From assembly GCF_031202305.1 (NCBI RefSeq), contig NZ_CP101731.1, forward strand, positions 1,488,001 to 1,552,000: DNA of 64,000 nucleotides. Reading direction: 5' to 3'. Under the pieces are notes generated by a model. It was given only the letters and a program-made list of their open reading frames with translations, did not search any database and was not told where the DNA came from. Positions 52,601-61,207 of the stretch are shown piece by piece. The position numbers and the translations under genes were made by a program. This DNA is from Pelagibacterium sp. 26DY04 (GTDB lineage: Bacteria; Pseudomonadota; Alphaproteobacteria; Rhizobiales; Devosiaceae). Numbering within the stretch: the first letter of the stretch is position 1; every line of letters starts with the position of its first letter.

Positions 52601-53701
52601 ATGACCGAACCACTCCAGTCCTCAGCACGCCCCGATACATCCAACGCCGGTGGGGTCTGGCTCAAGGGCGATTGGCATATGCACTCCCATCACAGCCTCG
52701 ATTCCTCGAACAACCCGCCGGCAAAGATCATCGCCTTCGCTGAACGGATGGGGTTCGACTATCTCGCCATCACCGATCATGACGTGCATGTCCTGGGCAA
52801 CGTCGCGGCCAATACATGGGCCGATCCGGGCTTCAAATCCGATCGTCTGATGCTGTTTTATGGCGCCGAACTCACCGCGGCGCGCGGGCATATCAACATC
52901 TTCTCGCCCGAACCTTATGACCACCAGCGCCTGTTCGATGCCCGCGACGCGCGCGACTGGGATCTGCGGGAGGTAAAGCGCGCGTTGGGGGTTCACATGT
53001 CGGCCAACCATCCCAGCACCAAGAACCATTACGGCTTTTCCTTCGACCTCGCGGATTCGATCGAGGTTTGGAATACCAGCGTCTGGCCCAAGAACGTTCC
53101 GGCTCTGCGGATCTGGGACGACATGCTGAAATCGGGCCGCATGCTGGGCGCGAGAGGCGGCAGCGATTCCCATCACGGCACGCCCGTGGGCGAAGAAGTG
53201 GAGACGCCGCTTACCATCGAAGCGAGCTACAACTATGTGGGCACGCCGACCACCTGGATATATGCGCGCGAGCGCAGCAAATCGGCCATCCTCGAAGCGT
53301 TGGTAGCCGGGCGCGCGTCAATCAGCGCCAATCCCTTCAACCCTCGTGTCGAACTTCACGCTTGTTCCGAGGATGGCCGGCTGATGATGGGTGACAACGC
53401 CCCTTCGGACGGCCGGCCGGTCGAGTTTGAAATCGCCCTCGCCGGCGAGCCGATGGCGGGAGTGCAATACCGGGCCCATGTCATCAAGAACCGTGAGCCG
53501 CTATGCACCGTCCTCACCGACCCGCAAACCGGCCTTGCGCGTTTCATCGATATCCCCGAGGTCGGCATGCGGAGCTATTACCGCGTGGAAATCTACGGCC
53601 CGCAGACGCCCTATCCGCAAGTCCCGTTCTCCATGGCGCAAAGCGGCGATACGGTCGCGCTCTCCAACCCCATCTATTTCAATTACGACCCGCAGTTCTG
53701 A
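52601..53701 (+). CDS. CehA/McbA-like PHP-domain metallohydrolase (copy 3, short form)
   Basis: A 366-residue PHP protein that lacks the long N-terminal beta domain of copies 1 and 2. The metal motif comes early (GDWHMHSHHSLD; D24, H26, H28), followed by AITDHDVHV, GAELTAARGH, HPSTKNHYG and GGSDSHHG. A C-terminal beta-rich domain (about 250-366) replaces the missing N-terminal one. It is 18 bases after the mannosidase and the last gene of the operon. It ends three bases before the convergent iorB-like gene, with no clear terminator between. I infer a related but distinct ester or phosphodiester substrate. Confidence 0.85.
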   Translation: MTEPLQSSARPDTSNAGGVWLKGDWHMHSHHSLDSSNNPPAKIIAFAERMGFDYLAITDHDVHVLGNVAANTWADPGFKSDRLMLFYGAELTAARGHINIFSPEPYDHQRLFDARDARDWDLREVKRALGVHMSANHPSTKNHYGFSFDLADSIEVWNTSVWPKNVPALRIWDDMLKSGRMLGARGGSDSHHGTPVGEEVETPLTIEASYNYVGTPTTWIYARERSKSAILEALVAGRASISANPFNPRVELHACSEDGRLMMGDNAPSDGRPVEFEIALAGEPMAGVQYRAHVIKNREPLCTVLTDPQTGLARFIDIPEVGMRSYYRVEIYGPQTPYPQVPFSMAQSGDTVALSNPIYFNYDPQF

Positions 53702-53704
53702 GCC

Positions 53705-56038
53705 TCAGACCGCCTGCGCCGGCTCCTGCCGCAGCATCGTGCGCGTTCGCCCTGCGCTGGTCGTCTCAGTGACCGCCAGCGGCAGCGAGCGCAATCGTCT
53801 GCCGGTGGCGGCATAAATCGCATTGGCAACGGCGGGGGCGACCGGGATGACACCAGGCTCCCCGGCGCCGCCCGGAGGAAGATCGCTCGGCATGATTTCA
53901 ACGACAATTTCCGGTGCGTTTGCAATTCGCAGCATCGGGAAATCGTGGAAGTTCGATTGAACCACTGCGCCGCCCTCGATCGTGATGGTGTTCATCAAGG
54001 TCGCCGAAAGGCCATAGATAATGCTGCCTTCCATCTGCGCCGCCACCGCGTCCGGATTAACCACGGTGCCCGCATCGACCGCGCAGAATATGCGGTCGAC
54101 AGTGATCTCGCCGTCATCGGCAACCGTCACTTCGGCCACCTGGGCCACAACGCTCTGATAGGCTTCTTCAATGGCGATACCGCGCCCGCGACCCGGCTCC
54201 ATGGCCTCACCCCAACCCGAGAGCGCTGCCACGCGGTCGAGCATGGCAAGGTGACGCGGGCTTTCGCGCAGGAGCGCGCGCCGGTACTCGAGTGGATCGG
54301 TTCCCGCGGCGAACGCGCATTCGTCCACAAAGGACTCGGCAAAGAAAGTCCCGAACGAGTACCCGTTCGAACGCCAGAACATCAGTGGCATATGGCTGGG
54401 CACATGCACGCTGCGCACGCGCCGGTTCGGAAAGCTGTAATAGGCCTTGTCCAACCCTTCCGCCGAGAACCGGTCTCCATGCGGACTCGCTCCATTACCG
54501 ATAGGCATGTTGCGGCTGGAAAACGATTGCATCAGCGACTGCGCGGCGACCAGCGCATCGTACGCGACCGGTAGGCCATCCGTCCCCAGAAATGCCCGCA
54601 TACGACCACTAGCGTGGCTGCGGAACATGCCGCGGCTGATATCCTGCTCGCGTGGCCACAACAGTTTCACCGGCCGTCCCCGGTGCCGCGCCGCAAGAAA
54701 GGCGGCCTGGCAGATGACGTCCATGTCGCTGCGGCGCCCGAAGGCACCTCCGTTCATGGTGATATGAGGAGCAACCGAAGAAACGCTGATCCCCGCCCAT
54801 CCGGCTCCTCGTTCCACACCCCAGCTTATGGTCGTGGGCGATTGCGATGGAACCCAGCCTTCGGCCGAGCCGTCCTCGCGGATGAGGACAGTGGCGTTCA
54901 TCGATTCCATGCAAGCATGGGTTACGAACGGAACGCTGTATTCGGCCTCCACGATGCGCTCTCCTCCATCGGTGAGAGCCCCCTCAACGTCTCCTTCAGC
55001 AAGGTGCTGGTGCGGATCTTCGGCATCGAGCCCCGATTGCAGGGCGTCGCTGAGTTGCGCGCTATCCACGCCGTCGGCTTGGGTGGTCGTCCATTCGATC
55101 TCCAGGCTGCGCGCTGCCGACTCGGCCTGCCACCAGGAGTCCGCGACGACGCCAACGCTTTCTTCGTTGATTATAGCCACGTCGCGAATGCCTTCTCGGG
55201 CGCGGATGTCGGCTTCATTGACCACGCGCACGACATGTGCGCCGGGCACCGGAGCCTGCCGGAGAGAGGCGTGGAGCATGTCGGACAGCACAACATCCAT
55301 GCCGAACACCGGTTCGCCTCTGACCTTGGCGGGTATGTCGACACGCTGCTGACGCCTGCCGATCACTCTCCAGGCGGAAGCTGGCTTGAGTTCTGGATTA
55401 TCTGGAGGCGTCAGCAATGCGGCCGCGCTGGCGAGTTCGCCATAGGGGACGATGCGCCCCGACGCCTCGTGCCGTACGGTGCCATCGGCAGTCGAGAGCT
55501 CTTCCGCGGGCACGCCCAGCCGATCGGCGGCGGCAGCGATCAGCATGTGCCGCGCCGATGCTCCGGCCAGCCGCATGGGAACCCAAAGCCCCATGGTGGA
55601 GTTCGAGCCGCTCGTGTTGTTGAGCCCGATCAAGCCGATGACACGTTGAGCAACCCATTGCACGGGATTGGGCGGATCTTCGGGCCGCATCTGAAGCGGG
55701 CCGGTATAGTTGGAATAAACCGGCAGGTTCTCGACAGCGTGCTCGACGGTGATCCGTTCGTCGAACGGGATATCCAGTTCCTCGGCAACCAGCATGGCGA
55801 GCCCGGTATGGATGCCTTGCCCCATTTCGGTTCGCGGCGATTGGACCGTCACCCGCCCGTCATTGTGGATGGTGACGAAGGCGTTGAAGACGGCGCGCTC
55901 GCCATCCACGAACCCATCGGGGCCGTTCAGATCGACACTGGCGAGGAGACCTGTTCCACCCACCGCTGCGACCAGCGCGGTGCCGCCAAGGGCGGCGCCG
56001 GTAAAGAGAAAGGCGCGCCGGGACAAAAGACGAGGCAT
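53705..56038 (-). CDS. Molybdenum hydroxylase large subunit (isoquinoline 1-oxidoreductase beta-like), Tat-exported
   Basis: A 777-residue molybdopterin-binding subunit of the xanthine oxidase family, nearest the IorB/aldehyde dehydrogenase type. The N-terminus is a twin-arginine signal (SRRAFLFTGAALGG). Two aldehyde-oxidase-type domains follow, with EMGQGIHTGLAMLVAEEL, MNGGAFGRRSDMD and the catalytic Glu in GGAGEPGVIP near the C-terminus. Family members hydroxylate N-heterocycles or oxidise aldehydes; the substrate here is unknown. It lies 12 bases after the iorA-like gene, its [2Fe-2S] partner. XdhC and MocA genes five kilobases away could insert and modify its cofactor. Confidence 0.9.
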   Translation of the reverse strand: MPRLLSRRAFLFTGAALGGTALVAAVGGTGLLASVDLNGPDGFVDGERAVFNAFVTIHNDGRVTVQSPRTEMGQGIHTGLAMLVAEELDIPFDERITVEHAVENLPVYSNYTGPLQMRPEDPPNPVQWVAQRVIGLIGLNNTSGSNSTMGLWVPMRLAGASARHMLIAAAADRLGVPAEELSTADGTVRHEASGRIVPYGELASAAALLTPPDNPELKPASAWRVIGRRQQRVDIPAKVRGEPVFGMDVVLSDMLHASLRQAPVPGAHVVRVVNEADIRAREGIRDVAIINEESVGVVADSWWQAESAARSLEIEWTTTQADGVDSAQLSDALQSGLDAEDPHQHLAEGDVEGALTDGGERIVEAEYSVPFVTHACMESMNATVLIREDGSAEGWVPSQSPTTISWGVERGAGWAGISVSSVAPHITMNGGAFGRRSDMDVICQAAFLAARHRGRPVKLLWPREQDISRGMFRSHASGRMRAFLGTDGLPVAYDALVAAQSLMQSFSSRNMPIGNGASPHGDRFSAEGLDKAYYSFPNRRVRSVHVPSHMPLMFWRSNGYSFGTFFAESFVDECAFAAGTDPLEYRRALLRESPRHLAMLDRVAALSGWGEAMEPGRGRGIAIEEAYQSVVAQVAEVTVADDGEITVDRIFCAVDAGTVVNPDAVAAQMEGSIIYGLSATLMNTITIEGGAVVQSNFHDFPMLRIANAPEIVVEIMPSDLPPGGAGEPGVIPVAPAVANAIYAATGRRLRSLPLAVTETTSAGRTRTMLRQEPAQAV

Positions 56039-56050
56039 GGATCGTACTCC

Positions 56051-56515
56051 TCAGGCCTGAGCCCGCGCGGCCGCGGCGCGATGGATGGCGCGGCGAATGC
56101 GGGGATAGGTGCCGCAGCGGCAGATATTGGAAATCGCCTCGTCGATATCGGCGTCGGTGGGCTGTGGTATGCTATCGAGAAGAGCCGTGGCGGCAATGAT
56201 GAAGCCGGGTTGGCAGAAGCCGCATTGCGGAACCTGCTCGTCGATCCAGGCCTGCTGCACATCCGAGAGCGTCCCGTCCGGGCGGGTGAGCCCTTCGATC
56301 GTGACCACGCTCGCTCCGGTAACAGCGCCGAGCGGGGTCACGCAGGAGGGGGTGGATTCACCGTCGATGAGCACGCGACAAGCGCCGCATTGAGCAATGC
56401 CGCAGCCGTATTTCGGGCCAAGCAGCCCGAGGTCCTCGCGAAGCACCCATAAAAGTGGCTTGTTCTCATCGGCATCGATGTCCATGCGAGAGCCGTTGAC
56501 AGTGAGCGATACCAT
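56051..56515 (-). CDS. Molybdenum hydroxylase [2Fe-2S] subunit (isoquinoline 1-oxidoreductase alpha-like)
   Basis: A 154-residue electron-transfer subunit with two [2Fe-2S] clusters: a plant-type cluster (C38, C43, C46, C58) and a second one using C98, C101 and the CRC motif near residue 133. It has no export signal of its own and would travel through Tat with the large subunit. It comes first in this two-gene operon, diverging from an AraC regulator across 254 AT-rich bases. A cytochrome c domain, fused to some IorB-type enzymes as electron acceptor, is not seen here. Confidence 0.93.
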   Translation of the reverse strand: MVSLTVNGSRMDIDADENKPLLWVLREDLGLLGPKYGCGIAQCGACRVLIDGESTPSCVTPLGAVTGASVVTIEGLTRPDGTLSDVQQAWIDEQVPQCGFCQPGFIIAATALLDSIPQPTDADIDEAISNICRCGTYPRIRRAIHRAAAARAQA

Positions 56516-56769
56516 GCAACCTCGCTAAATTTGCATTACATAAGGGCGCGTCTAATCGCCCCGCGAAACGATCACGGGAATTAGGGCGTGAGAGTATTTG
56601 GAAAATAGAGGGGTATTTCGGGATAAATTCGCAACATAATGATATGTTGCTTACTTTCGTGTGATATTATTTGATGAATACTGTAAGTCTCTTGACTTGC
56701 GATCGTATTCTGTCATTCTGATTGTCGGCTTGGTTCGGTTTGACATCATCAAGCTACAGGGAAAGCCGC

Positions 56770-57765
56770 ATGTTCAGAATGCCCGAAACGTCAAGAAACT
56801 TGCCTGATCCTGCAAACGACGTTGTAGATGATCGTGGTCCCTTCGCGGCCCCCGTGGATCGCGCGCATTCTGCGCTCATGACGGCGGCGAATGCCTTTGT
56901 TGACGCTCGCGGCGGCGATCAGGGCCATTTTCAAACAGCGATCGACGGTGTGATCATTCTCCGCTCCTTCCAGGAAATGGAGCGCCGCTACCGGCTCTAT
57001 AATCCCGCGCTGTGCGTCGTCCTCCAGGGCGCCAAGCAGATTCAGTTCGGGGACGAGGTCCTCGACTACAAGACGATGCAGTGCCTGGTCGTCAGCGTGC
57101 AGCTTCCGGCCGGTGGCCGCATCGTCCAGGCGAGCAGGGACGTACCCTTTCTCAGCATCACCATTGATTTCGACGTTGCGATGCTGCGTGAGGTCATGGC
57201 GCAGATGGATCTGCCGCAGGTCAAACCCAGTGATGCCGGGCCACGTCCCTTCGTTGCCGATGTCGATGAGCCGTTGGCCGACTGCATCCTGCGTCTGATC
57301 CGGATGCTCGATACGCCGAAGGCGATTCCGATCCTCTATCCGTCTGTGATGCGAGAGATCTGTTATTGGCTGTTGAGCGGTTCGCATGGCGCCCAATTGC
57401 GCCAATTGGCCTTGCCGGAAACCCATACCGAGCGGCTGGTGAACGCCATCTATTTCCTGCGTGCCAACTTTACCCAGACGCTGCGCATCGAGCAGTTGGC
57501 CGAAACTGCGCGGATGAGCGTTTCATCGTTTCATCAGCACTTCAAGGCGCTGACCTCGATGACCCCGCTTCAATATCAAAAGCAGCTTCGCCTGCTCGAA
57601 GCGAGACGCCTGATGGTGGCCGCTGGGGCCAATGTCGCGGACGCCGCCTATCAGGTCGGCTATGAGAGCGCCTCCCAGTTCAGCCGGGAATATTCGCGCA
57701 TGTTCGGCGTTGCCCCCAAGCGCGATGCAATGAGCCTGAAGGCCTTGTCGGCCTATATGCGGTAG
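56770..57765 (+). CDS. AraC family transcriptional regulator
   Basis: A 332-residue regulator with an AraC_N-type N-terminal domain (YNPALCVVLQGAKQIQFGDEVLDY is the recognisable core, about 90-115) and two C-terminal helix-turn-helix motifs (LRIEQLAETARMSVSSFHQHF; ANVADAAYQVGYESASQFSREY). It starts at the ATG at 56770 after CAGGGAAAG; the ATG at 56779 is an alternative. It diverges from the iorA-iorB-like operon, so regulation of that operon is likely. A TTGACT at 56692 with CATTCT 16 bases later may be its promoter. Confidence 0.9.
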   Translation: MFRMPETSRNLPDPANDVVDDRGPFAAPVDRAHSALMTAANAFVDARGGDQGHFQTAIDGVIILRSFQEMERRYRLYNPALCVVLQGAKQIQFGDEVLDYKTMQCLVVSVQLPAGGRIVQASRDVPFLSITIDFDVAMLREVMAQMDLPQVKPSDAGPRPFVADVDEPLADCILRLIRMLDTPKAIPILYPSVMREICYWLLSGSHGAQLRQLALPETHTERLVNAIYFLRANFTQTLRIEQLAETARMSVSSFHQHFKALTSMTPLQYQKQLRLLEARRLMVAAGANVADAAYQVGYESASQFSREYSRMFGVAPKRDAMSLKALSAYMR

Positions 57766-57789
57766 GAGCGTCCCGAGGGACGCTCCTTT
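57765..57789 (+). terminator. Terminator after the AraC gene
   Basis: GGAGCGTCCC pairs with GGGACGCTCC over a two-base loop directly after the stop codon, followed by TTTCC. It lies between convergent araC-like and permease genes; the U-run exists only on the plus strand. Confidence 0.7.
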
Positions 57790-57794
57790 CCGGT

Positions 57795-59117
57795 TCAGAT
57801 AATCGCCAGCATGACGGCGAACACCAGCGCCAGTCCCCAGACGGCGGGGGTGAGTTCGGAGAGCCGTCCCGCCAGTGCCTTGACGAGGACATAGGTGATA
57901 AAGCCGATACCGATGCCCGTCGCGATCGAATAGGTGAGGGGCATGCTGATCGCTACCGCCGCCGCCGGAGCCGCTTCGGTGAGGTCGTCCCAATTGATTT
58001 CGGAAAGACCGCGCGCCATGACGACCGCAACGAAGAACAACGCCGCTGCCGTCGCATAGGTCGGTATCGAGCCGGCGAGCGGCGAAAAGAACAGCGCGAG
58101 CGCGAAACAGATCGCCGTCACCACCGAAGCCAGCCCGGTCCTGCCGCCGGCCGCGACGCCCGCCGCGCTTTCCACATAGCTGGTCGTATTGGAGGTGCCC
58201 ACCAGCGCGCCCAGCGTGGTTGCCGTCGAGTCTGCCAAAAGCGCCTGACGCATGCGCGGCAGTTTGCCGTCCTTGTCGAGAAGTCCGCCGCGATGGGCGA
58301 CCCCCACCAGGGTTCCGGCCGTGTCGAAAAGGTCGACAAACAGCATCGACAGCACGACGATCCAGAACGTGCCTTCCGCGATGCGTCCGAAATCCATGGC
58401 GAAAATGGTTTCGGAGGGATTGGGCGGCATGGAAACCACGCCCGAGAACTGGGCCACGCCGAACGGAATGCCCAGCACGGCAACAATGAGAATGCCGATG
58501 ATGGTCGCGCCCGGCACGTTGCGGAAGTTCAGCGCCGCGATCAGCGCAAAACCCAGGATCGCCAGGATCACCGCCGGCGACATGAAGTCACCCGACGTAA
58601 GCAGCGTTGAGGGGTGGTCGACGATCACGCCCGCATTGGAGAGCGCGATAATGCCCAGGAAGAAGCCGATACCGGCGGATATCGCCAGCTTGAGCGTCAT
58701 CGGAATGGAGTTGATGACGTATTCGCGGATCGGCAGCAAGCTCAAGATCATGAACAGCACGCCCGAAAGGAAGACGCATGCCAGCGCTTCCTGCCAGCTA
58801 TAGCCGTAGGTGATCACCACCGTGAAAGCGAAAAACGCATTGAGCCCCATGCCGGGGGCCTGTGCTATGGGCAGATTGGCGTAGAGCCCCATGATCAGCG
58901 TGCCGATGACAGCGGCGACGCAGGTCGCAACGAAGACCGGCCCGAACGGCATACCGGCTTCTGAAAGCACAGCGGGATTGACGAAGACGATGTAGGCCAT
59001 GGTCAGGAACGTGGTGAGGCCCGCCAGCACCTCCGTCCGCACCGTTGTGCCGTGCTCGGCCAGTTTGAAATACGATTCCAGGACACCACCGCCCCGGCTT
59101 GCAGCTTGATCGCTCAT
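57795..59117 (-). CDS. AzgA-type purine permease (NCS2 family)
   Basis: A 440-residue membrane transporter with about 12-14 hydrophobic segments. The family pattern is clear: EVLAGLTTFLTMAYIVFVNP near the start, APGMGLNAFFAFTVV, a VDLFDTAGTLVGVA motif in the middle and GTSNTTSYVESAAGVAAGGRTGL, all typical of adenine/guanine/hypoxanthine permeases. Proton-coupled uptake of purine bases is the likely role. It is next to the IorAB-type enzyme and its regulator, which may hint that the enzyme acts on a purine or other N-heterocycle; that is inference. It faces AraC tail to tail. Confidence 0.92.
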   Translation of the reverse strand: MSDQAASRGGGVLESYFKLAEHGTTVRTEVLAGLTTFLTMAYIVFVNPAVLSEAGMPFGPVFVATCVAAVIGTLIMGLYANLPIAQAPGMGLNAFFAFTVVITYGYSWQEALACVFLSGVLFMILSLLPIREYVINSIPMTLKLAISAGIGFFLGIIALSNAGVIVDHPSTLLTSGDFMSPAVILAILGFALIAALNFRNVPGATIIGILIVAVLGIPFGVAQFSGVVSMPPNPSETIFAMDFGRIAEGTFWIVVLSMLFVDLFDTAGTLVGVAHRGGLLDKDGKLPRMRQALLADSTATTLGALVGTSNTTSYVESAAGVAAGGRTGLASVVTAICFALALFFSPLAGSIPTYATAAALFFVAVVMARGLSEINWDDLTEAAPAAAVAISMPLTYSIATGIGIGFITYVLVKALAGRLSELTPAVWGLALVFAVMLAII

Positions 59118-59214
59118 AATGACAGCCCCTTACCCTTAGGATAGCGAATTGCATCCATCAGAACGAACGAGGGAGCCGTTCAAGTCAATAGAAGCGCTCG
59201 CTTGCCCACAGGCC

Positions 59215-59961
59215 TTACGGCGCTGAGGCTTGTCCGGTGCTCAGTTCACTCAATATGGCCTTTAGCGCAGCGACAGCTTGGGTATCGGTGGTTTTGAATG
59301 TCGCAGGCATGAAACCGAGCTCGGCGAGACGCTGGTCATCGGCCATGCGCTGCGTGCTGCCCGAAGCATGAATCTCGCATATGCCCAGCCGCGTTACGAT
59401 CTCCGCCGCGTTGGTGGCCGTGATCCCCGAGCCCGGCATGATGGCGATGCGTTGCCCGGCATGGGAAACGATCTGCTTTAACGCGTCGAGCCCGGCAATG
59501 ACCGTTCCCGCCCCGCCCGAAGTCAATATTCGTTCAAAGCCCAATGAAGCAGCCAGATCCACAGCCTGGGCGAAATCGGGCACGAGATCGAAGGCACGGT
59601 GCAATGTGAGCCCCAGCCCGTCAGCATGGCGGACCAGCCTTTCGAGCACCAGGGCGTCAAGGCGCCCATCGGTGTCGCTCGCCCCCAAAACCACTCCCGC
59701 AAGCCCGGCGGATCGCGCGTAGTCGATCTCCACGAGCATCTGGTCGACCTCGGCAGGAGAAAAGACGAAGCTGCCGGCGCGCGGGCGGATCATGACGTAG
59801 GCTGGGACGGCGCGTTGCGCCGCAGCCGCCATGAGCCCTGCGGAGGGCGTGAGGCCACCGACGGCCAGCGCCGAACACAATTCGATCCGATCGGCTCCCC
59901 CCGCAATGGCCCGATCGAGCCCCCCAACATCATCGACGCAAATTTCAAGAGTGATGGTCAT
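59215..59961 (-). CDS. cutC: CutC family protein
   Basis: A 248-residue TIM-barrel protein of the CutC family, named for copper homeostasis in E. coli, although its enzymatic role there is disputed. Conserved segments are ITLEICVDD, GADRIELCSALAVGGLTPS, VMIRPRAGSFVFS, LTLHRAFD and RILTSGG. It starts at the ATG at 59961; the open frame upstream is not family-like. It stands alone between the purine permease (97 bases) and a divergent SDR gene (250 bases). Confidence 0.92.
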   Translation of the reverse strand: MTITLEICVDDVGGLDRAIAGGADRIELCSALAVGGLTPSAGLMAAAAQRAVPAYVMIRPRAGSFVFSPAEVDQMLVEIDYARSAGLAGVVLGASDTDGRLDALVLERLVRHADGLGLTLHRAFDLVPDFAQAVDLAASLGFERILTSGGAGTVIAGLDALKQIVSHAGQRIAIMPGSGITATNAAEIVTRLGICEIHASGSTQRMADDQRLAELGFMPATFKTTDTQAVAALKAILSELSTGQASAP

Positions 59962-60211
59962 GGGGTGCCTGGGCTGCAATTCCGCGTAAAGACCTGAACC
60001 ATAGTGGTGGCGCAGGGAAAAAGCGACAGGCCGAGATATCGCCGCCACTCTTCGCGGATCGAGCAAAAACAGGCCGGAAAACCCAGGTAGGCGGGATGAG
60101 CTTGCGAACAGAATTGTAGGATCAGGCAAGTTTTCTGCGAGTTCCGGCATGTCCTGCAATCCTGCCATATGGTTCGTTGCACCAACCGGACGTTCGGAAA
60201 GGACAGCGTTG

Positions 60212-61138
60212 ATGGCAAGGTGGACAGGATCGGATATTCCCTCTCAGACGGGGCGCACGGCGGTTGTAACGGGGACGGGCGGCCTGGGCTTTGAGGATGC
60301 GCTGGCATTGGCGCGTGCCGGAGGTGAGGTTATCATCGCCGGGCGCAATCCGCAGAAGGGAGCTCAGGCGGTCGAGCAAATTCGCGCTCAGGTGCCTTCG
60401 GCCAATGTGAGATTCGAGCAGCTCGACCTGGCCAGCCTCAAATCAGTGCAAGATTTCGCAGCAAGATTGTCCCGGCAGCGCGACAGTCTGGATCTGCTGA
60501 TCAACAATGCCGGCGTGATGGTGCCGCCCACCAGGCAGGAAACATCCGACCGGTTCGAACTGCAGCTCGGCACCAACTATCTCGGCCACTTCGCGCTCAC
60601 GGCGCGCCTGCTGCCGCTGCTGCGCAAGGGCAGCGCGCCTCGCGTGGTCACGCTTTCGAGCGTCGCCGCCCGTCAGGGTCAGATTGATTTCGACGATCTG
60701 CAGAGCGCCAAGGGCTACAATCCGATGCGCGCCTACAGCCAATCCAAACTCGCCTGCCTGATGTTCGCATTCGAACTCCAGCGGCGCAGCGATGCGGGCC
60801 AATGGGGTATCACCAGCGTTGCCGCCCACCCCGGCATCTCGCGCACCGAACTCCTCTACAACGCGCCCGGACGCTGGAGTTTGACGGGCCTTACGCGCTC
60901 CCTTCTCTGGTTCCTGTTCCAGCCGCCCGCCCAGGGAGCGCTGCCCACGCTCTATGCCGCCACGGCTCCCGATGCCGAAGGCGGTGCTTATTACGGTCCC
61001 AACGGCATAGGCGAGACGCGCGGCTACCCCGCACCGTCCCGAGTTCCCCAGCAAGCCACCGACCGGTCCGTCGCCGCCCGCCTTTGGGACGTTTCCGAGA
61101 AGATCACCGATACCGCGTTCCAGGCGGAACGGACCTAA
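60212..61138 (+). CDS. Short-chain dehydrogenase/reductase (retinol dehydrogenase-like)
   Basis: A 308-residue NAD(P)-dependent oxidoreductase. The cofactor motif reads TGTGGLGFEDALALA; in relatives it is TGxNxGLGFETA, so the Asn position is altered. Downstream are LLINNAGVM, the serine strand VTLSSVAA and the catalytic Y-S-Q-S-K. The layout resembles the retinol-dehydrogenase-like SDR group, with a long substrate loop and PGISRTEL. The substrate is unknown. I chose the ATG at 60212 after AAAGGACAG. No partner gene suggests a pathway. Confidence 0.88.
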   Translation: MARWTGSDIPSQTGRTAVVTGTGGLGFEDALALARAGGEVIIAGRNPQKGAQAVEQIRAQVPSANVRFEQLDLASLKSVQDFAARLSRQRDSLDLLINNAGVMVPPTRQETSDRFELQLGTNYLGHFALTARLLPLLRKGSAPRVVTLSSVAARQGQIDFDDLQSAKGYNPMRAYSQSKLACLMFAFELQRRSDAGQWGITSVAAHPGISRTELLYNAPGRWSLTGLTRSLLWFLFQPPAQGALPTLYAATAPDAEGGAYYGPNGIGETRGYPAPSRVPQQATDRSVAARLWDVSEKITDTAFQAERT

Positions 61139-61207
61139 TAGGGCAGGGCGCCAGCCTTGACGAACGGCGCCATAAACCTACTAATCGAGCGAGCACTGGA
61201 GGAATCT

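Noticed and set aside
39028..53701. tRNA-Ser as the attachment site of an integrated island carrying the mannosidase locus
   Set aside because: I found no integrase, no repeat of the tRNA 3' end at the far side and no composition break by eye. The locus is simply next to the tRNA.
54614..56452. A 612-codon open frame on the plus strand
   Set aside because: It lies entirely antisense to the iorA-iorB-like genes, whose motifs are unmistakable. Long mirror frames are expected in GC-rich DNA, and the product has no recognisable motif.
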